A DNA stretch of 36,150 nt from the NCBI GenBank assembly GCA_002699485.1, contig PAAV01000020.1, positions 1-36,150 on the forward strand, given 5' to 3'. The stretch is from Chloroflexota bacterium. Lineage in GTDB: Bacteria > Chloroflexota > Dehalococcoidia > Lucifugimonadales > UBA2962. This document shows, piece by piece, positions 31,992 to 36,150 of the stretch (positions are counted from its first letter, which is position 1; each line of letters starts with the position of its first letter). The notes below the pieces were generated by a model. The model did no database searches. It was not told the DNA's origin and saw only the letters and a list, made by a program, of their open reading frames with translations. The translations under genes were made by a program, and so were the position numbers.

Positions 31992-33086
31992 ATGTCCATT
32001 TTGTTAGGCGATTTCACAATGCCTCTTCACCGCCCAGGCATGTCAGCGTGGAGTGACACTTTGGATATGGATATAGAGCGACTCTCAATGTTAGACGAGC
32101 TGGGCTACAGCGAAACATGGTTGGGGGAACATTACACTTCTCGATGGGAAAATATCCCTGCACCGGATTTAATTATTGCCAGACTTATTCCGGAAACAAG
32201 GACGATGAAATTATGTACGGGAGTTACGTGCATGCCTAACCACAACCCCTTTCATCTTGCCCATCGTATTGCTCAATTAGATCAGATGTTAAAAGGCAGG
32301 TTTATGTGGGGAGTGGGTCCAGGTGGATTTCCTGGAGATATTCAAGCTGCCGGGTTTGATTTGGACTCAACGGACCATCGAAAAATGACTTCAGAAGCAA
32401 TAGATACAGTGCTCAAACTTTGGGATAAACCTGATCCAGGTCGGTACAAAAATGAATTTTGGGATTTTACTATTACGGAGCCATTGGAAGATATTGGGAT
32501 GTCATTTCATATAAAGCCATATCAAAATCCTCATCCTCCAATTGCTGTTGCTGGTTCTAGACCAGATTCTAAAACATTAGAAATGGCCGGTAAAAGAGGA
32601 TGGATTCCTATGTCCATTAATTTTTTGCCAACAGCTGCACTTAAATCACAGTGGTTATCTGTTGAGAAGGGTGCCAGGGATGCAGGAAAAGAGCCACCTA
32701 GCAGGTCCTCTTGGCGCATAGCTCGAGACGTTCTTATTGGTGACACAACAAAAGAAGCCCGTAAAGAAGCGATAGAAGGTTCAATTGGCGTTGCATATGA
32801 GGAATATTTTCTGCGTATTTTGTCTAAAATTCCAGGTCGTATTCAGCAGCTTAAAATAGACCCTGAAATGCCTGACAGAGACGTCACTTTAGAATACTTA
32901 GCAGACAACATATGGCTGGTTGGTAGCGCTGATGAAGTGGAAGAGAAAATCCGACAACTCTACGCTGAAGTGGGTGGTTTTGGATATTTAGTTACCATAG
33001 GACATGAATGGAACCCAAAGGAGTTTTGGCAAAATTCTCATGAAGTTCTTTCCAAAGAAGTTATTCCGCGCCTTTCCAATCTCTGA
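31992..33086 (+). CDS. LLM-class (luciferase-like) flavin monooxygenase, copy 2
   Basis: A 364-residue paralogue of the 18434-19513 gene. It shares LDELGYSE-W-x-x-EHYT, RWENIPAPDL, CMPNHNPFHLAHRIAQLD, GRFMWGVGPGG, HPPIAVAGS and a similar C-terminus (EVEEKIRQLYAEVGGFGYLV). Identity is clearly high by eye in the first 110 residues and falls in the loop after G-V-G-x-G, where substrate contacts are expected. Start ATG 31992 follows AAAGGAAG about ten bases upstream; a second ATG at 32022 is possible. Cofactor (FMN or F420) and substrate are unknown. Confidence 0.92.
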   Translation: MSILLGDFTMPLHRPGMSAWSDTLDMDIERLSMLDELGYSETWLGEHYTSRWENIPAPDLIIARLIPETRTMKLCTGVTCMPNHNPFHLAHRIAQLDQMLKGRFMWGVGPGGFPGDIQAAGFDLDSTDHRKMTSEAIDTVLKLWDKPDPGRYKNEFWDFTITEPLEDIGMSFHIKPYQNPHPPIAVAGSRPDSKTLEMAGKRGWIPMSINFLPTAALKSQWLSVEKGARDAGKEPPSRSSWRIARDVLIGDTTKEARKEAIEGSIGVAYEEYFLRILSKIPGRIQQLKIDPEMPDRDVTLEYLADNIWLVGSADEVEEKIRQLYAEVGGFGYLVTIGHEWNPKEFWQNSHEVLSKEVIPRLSNL

Positions 33087-33174
33087 TCGGTACTGTTTCG
33101 ATTGGATCTAAACTTATTAAAAACTGACTCTAGCCGACAACATTTTATGGGACTTTATAAATAACTAATCACTC

Positions 33175-34392
33175 GTGTTTCAAGAAATAAAATTAATTAA
33201 AACTTTATATAATATTTTTCTTAATCAGCCAGTTGATGTTGGAAGAATACAGAGGCAAGGTCTTTTGTCGATGAAAATTGCTCAAACCTTTGCATTAAGA
33301 CCTGATGTCCTTTCATTGGAGCGATGTCAAGAGTTATCAGAATTATTTTCTAATACCAAGCCAGTGGATAAAGAAACATTTAAAGACCTGCTTGCAAAGA
33401 GTGTGAATTCAGGTTGGCATAATAGTTTTGAACACATTAGTGATGTGTCTTTAGCATCGGCGTCTATTGGTCAAGTTCATGAAGCAACACTTAAAACAGG
33501 AGAGCAAGTAGTAATTAAGTTAGTACGAGATGATTGGGAGAGGGCTTTCAGAAGAGACATCATTGCGGCAGAACGAATATTAAAAAGTATTTTGTTTATT
33601 AGACCCCAATTGCAACAAGTAGCAGATCCATTAGGTGCATTGAAAGTAATAGAATTGAACACGTTAGCCGAACTGGATTTAAATAATGAAATAGATGGAC
33701 AGGCGAGCCTGATAGCTGAATCTAAAGCCTTGAATCAACAAGTAAATCTAGATCATGTTGCATTTCCACACATATATCAGGATCTTTCTAATACCAGAGT
33801 TATGGTTTCGGAGAAAATTGAAGGTATGACAATAGAGCAATTGATTAGATCTGACAAATTAGAATATGAAGATATGCTTCGAGTGTTCCAGGCCGTAGGG
33901 TCTTTTATATTTGGAGCAGGAGTTTTTCACGGTGATCCACACAGTGGAAATATCATGCTGGGTAAAAATAAGATTTGGTTTCTAGACACAGGTGTTATTG
34001 GAAGAGTAGACAAAATTGTAAGTAATGGCCTCTTGAAGTTCTTTGATTCGATTACTCAATATGATTATGAAAAAGCAGTTAATTCACTAGCGGGTATGTC
34101 ATCAATCACAATTGATACCATTGAATTAAAAACCAGATTAGAACAGATCTATTTTGGATTTGAAATTGCTACTGCAGAAGAAGCAAGTTTCACACAAAAG
34201 ATGATGGAAACTATAAAAGCAGCGGTTAATGCCGGAATGAGTTTTCCAAAAGGCATGTACCCGATCATTAAAAGCATGATGTATTTAGATGGCATGGTTT
34301 TGAGGTCTCATCCTAGGGCTAATTTGATGCAGGATATAAGGCCATTTATAAAGGAGTTCATAAAATTAGATGGGGAATCTAATTTGAGCTGA
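33175..34392 (+). CDS. UbiB/ABC1-family atypical kinase-like protein
   Basis: Members assist quinone or isoprenoid-lipid metabolism as ATPases or kinases. The 405-residue product has the N-terminal K-x-G-Q motif altered to K34-I-A-Q37, the alanine-rich loop region SLASASIGQVHEA, the lysine K115 (QVVIKLV), H252-GDPHSGN259 and D271-T-G instead of DFG. It lacks an obvious C-terminal membrane anchor, which many UbiB proteins have. Start is GTG at 33175 with no clear ribosome-binding site. Its end overlaps the convergent desaturase gene by 14 bases. Confidence 0.9.
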   Translation: MFQEIKLIKTLYNIFLNQPVDVGRIQRQGLLSMKIAQTFALRPDVLSLERCQELSELFSNTKPVDKETFKDLLAKSVNSGWHNSFEHISDVSLASASIGQVHEATLKTGEQVVIKLVRDDWERAFRRDIIAAERILKSILFIRPQLQQVADPLGALKVIELNTLAELDLNNEIDGQASLIAESKALNQQVNLDHVAFPHIYQDLSNTRVMVSEKIEGMTIEQLIRSDKLEYEDMLRVFQAVGSFIFGAGVFHGDPHSGNIMLGKNKIWFLDTGVIGRVDKIVSNGLLKFFDSITQYDYEKAVNSLAGMSSITIDTIELKTRLEQIYFGFEIATAEEASFTQKMMETIKAAVNAGMSFPKGMYPIIKSMMYLDGMVLRSHPRANLMQDIRPFIKEFIKLDGESNLS

Positions 34393-35866
34393 TATCTTCA
34401 GCTATTAATTTACTTGTAATTCCAGCAGATTCGAATATTACCGGTAATCCACTTCCTGGGTGAGTGCCCCCTCCCACAAGGTATACGCCTTCGCAGTCCT
34501 CAAATCTGTTTCTTGGCCTTAGATACAACATTTGCTTTAAATTGTGAGATAAATTAAAAGTCGAACCCAAATGAATGTTGTACTGATTTGACCAGTCAGC
34601 AGGTGTGATTACTTTTTCATAAACTATTCTGTCTTCCAAATCGTCAAAACCGACTTTCTCCAATTCTTTTATTATGAGGTTCCGGTAGTTATTTTTACTT
34701 TCGGCCCAGTCAATATTTTCATGTTCGTGTGATACAGGAACTAAAACATATAATGTGCTACTTCCTGTAGGAGCTAATGAAGGATCAGTAACACATGCAT
34801 TTTGCACATAGAATGAAGGTAATTCACTAAGTACATGTCGGCGTTCAATATCTTCTAGGTTACTCTTGTAATCCTCAGCAATGTATACATTATGATGAGG
34901 TACATCATATCTGCCTTTTATCCCAAGATATAACATAAATGTTGAACAGGAAAACTTTTTATTTTCGATTTTATGATCTTTCCATCTGCTTCTTTCTTTG
35001 TTTGGTATTAGTGTCTTAGCAGCCCTTGCAAAATCTGCATTGATAACAATCGCATCTGCTTTATAGTCTCCCGTTTTTGTTCTTACCCCAGTTGCTTTAT
35101 TTTCGTTGAAAAGAATTTTTTCAACTGGCTCGTTTAATTTAATTTCAACACCGTTATCGGTAGCTACTTGAGCCAGTACTTTTGTGATCTCGTTACAACC
35201 GCCTTTCGGGTGAAAAATACCATACTCGTATTCAATAAATGAAAGTATAGAAAATAAACTAGGACATACGAATGGAGACATTCCTAAATATTTGGACTGA
35301 AAACTGAAAGCTAACCGTATACGCGGATCTTTAAAGAATCGTTTCAGGTATGTATCAAGGCTCTGGTGTGGTTTAACCATTGGTAGTAGTTTGAGTAAGC
35401 GGGGGGACAGTAATGAAAAAATATTTAAAAATGGATTAGTTAGGCAAGGTTCCATTTTTCTAAGTTTTTCACGGTTTTCGTCCATAAATTTACTGAAACC
35501 CATTGCATCTTCAGGCGCGAAATTCTTTATTTGATCGCTCATTACTTTTATGTCGTTTGTAGCATCAATGTGCCCACCCGATTTAAAAATTATTCTGTAC
35601 TGCGGGTCGAGTCTCTCCATCTCTATTTCGTCCATTAGATTAAGACCAACGGATTGAAAAATCTTTTCTAGAGCTTGTGGGTAAAGAAAAAACGTGGGAC
35701 CTAGATCAAATTTAAACCCATTTTCAGTTATAGATGAAGTCCTTCCGCCAATCTTGTCGGATTTCTCTAATATCGTTATGTTGGCTCCGGATTTGGCTAG
35801 TAGAATGCTTGTTGCTAGTCCGCCTGGTCCAGCGCCTATGATAAATATACTTTTATTTGTTACCAT
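34379..35866 (-). CDS. Phytoene desaturase-like (CrtI-type) FAD oxidoreductase
   Basis: FAD-dependent desaturase or isomerase of the carotenoid family, 495 residues. The N-terminal dinucleotide motif is IIGAGPGGLATSILLAKSGA, followed by ILEKSDKIGGRTSS and the FDLGPTFFLYP region. The C-terminus carries the family hallmark VYLVGGGTHPGSGLPVIFES AG. It could be a CrtI desaturase, a CrtN/CrtD/CrtO-type relative or another polyene oxidoreductase. No phytoene synthase (crtB) is in the window. Start ATG 35866. It converges with the UbiB-like gene. Confidence 0.92.
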   Translation of the reverse strand: MVTNKSIFIIGAGPGGLATSILLAKSGANITILEKSDKIGGRTSSITENGFKFDLGPTFFLYPQALEKIFQSVGLNLMDEIEMERLDPQYRIIFKSGGHIDATNDIKVMSDQIKNFAPEDAMGFSKFMDENREKLRKMEPCLTNPFLNIFSLLSPRLLKLLPMVKPHQSLDTYLKRFFKDPRIRLAFSFQSKYLGMSPFVCPSLFSILSFIEYEYGIFHPKGGCNEITKVLAQVATDNGVEIKLNEPVEKILFNENKATGVRTKTGDYKADAIVINADFARAAKTLIPNKERSRWKDHKIENKKFSCSTFMLYLGIKGRYDVPHHNVYIAEDYKSNLEDIERRHVLSELPSFYVQNACVTDPSLAPTGSSTLYVLVPVSHEHENIDWAESKNNYRNLIIKELEKVGFDDLEDRIVYEKVITPADWSNQYNIHLGSTFNLSHNLKQMLYLRPRNRFEDCEGVYLVGGGTHPGSGLPVIFESAGITSKLIAEDISSN

Positions 35867-35954
35867 GCGTTTAACTTGTTAATAATGAATAGTGTTCTTT
35901 TTGATTATATAAAATCTCCCACAATAAATTTTTTAGAACACACTGGTATATACG

Positions 35955-36150
35955 ATGGATAATAAATTTACTATACGATTAGCGCGCATAGAAGATGCGA
36001 AAAAACTTGCAGAGTTTTGTGAAGCACGAATGGGTGTAGATAATGAGCCCATTCAGCAAGAGAAACTGTTGCCTGGAGTATCTGCACCTATCAAAGATTT
36101 GTCAAAAGGCATGTATTTAGTTGCAACAGAAGCACATAAAAGCGAACTAA
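35955..36150 (+). CDS. GNAT-family acetyltransferase, N-terminal part (cut by window edge)
   Basis: An open frame from ATG 35955 runs off the end of the window (65 codons visible). MDNKFTIRLARIEDAKKLAE is the usual first strand and helix of GNAT N-acetyltransferases (x-I-R-x-A-x-x-x-D-A). The acetyl-CoA-binding motif is not reached, so the assignment rests on the N-terminus only. No Shine-Dalgarno is evident. It is divergent from the desaturase gene. Confidence 0.65.
   Translation, partial: MDNKFTIRLARIEDAKKLAEFCEARMGVDNEPIQQEKLLPGVSAPIKDLSKGMYLVATEAHKSEL

Overview
The window is AT-rich bacterial chromosomal DNA. It begins inside the last codons of rplF and runs through a long ribosomal-protein / secretion / RNA-polymerase operon into an accessory region rich in oxidoreductases. 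The operon order (L18-S5-L30-L15-SecY-Adk-Map-IF1-L36-S13-S11-[membrane protein]-S4-RpoA-L17-TruA-L13-S9) is bacterial. The accessory part holds paralogous luciferase-like (LLM) flavin monooxygenases, a class III CoA-transferase, several SDRs, a CocE-type hydrolase and a CrtI-type desaturase. Low GC plus LLM monooxygenases and CaiB/BaiF transferases fits best with a marine SAR202-like Chloroflexota. That is an inference from gene content and was not tested by phylogeny.

Region 1 (1-10620, all + strand): housekeeping operon, tightly packed, with several TTG/GTG starts and stop/start overlaps. It closes at a perfect GC-rich hairpin with a T-run (10589-10620). Two oddities lie inside it: an uncharacterised polytopic membrane protein between rpsK and rpsD, and an L13 with a repeat linker and a SAP/Rho_N-like C-terminal module.

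Region 2 (10621-15222): a small GatC/AtzG-like protein with an amidase, then a probable stand-alone structured RNA of about 165 nt (own -10 box, 5' hairpin, switchable hairpins, strong terminator). After it come cinA on the minus strand, whose NMN-deamidase half looks inactivated, and a class III CoA-transferase on the plus strand.

Region 3 (15223-22103): an SDR; a promoter with a long inverted repeat driving two peptide-ABC ATPases and an LLM monooxygenase; and a minus-strand operon SDR-queD-queC-folE that makes 7-deazaguanine/pterin precursors.

Region 4 (22170-36150): a SAM methyltransferase; a 1198-residue fused CydDC-like ABC exporter; a small ferredoxin-fold-like protein; a four-gene minus-strand cluster (SDR, CocE/NonD hydrolase, kelch-type putative lipoprotein, Gfo/Idh/MocA oxidoreductase); a second LLM monooxygenase; a UbiB/ABC1-family protein; a CrtI-like desaturase; and the start of a GNAT acetyltransferase cut by the window edge.

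No tRNA, rRNA, CRISPR array, insertion sequence or phage gene was recognised. There is no gene-free stretch over 300 bases. The two longest gaps (12292-12557 and 16036-16303) hold the predicted ncRNA and a promoter/inverted repeat.
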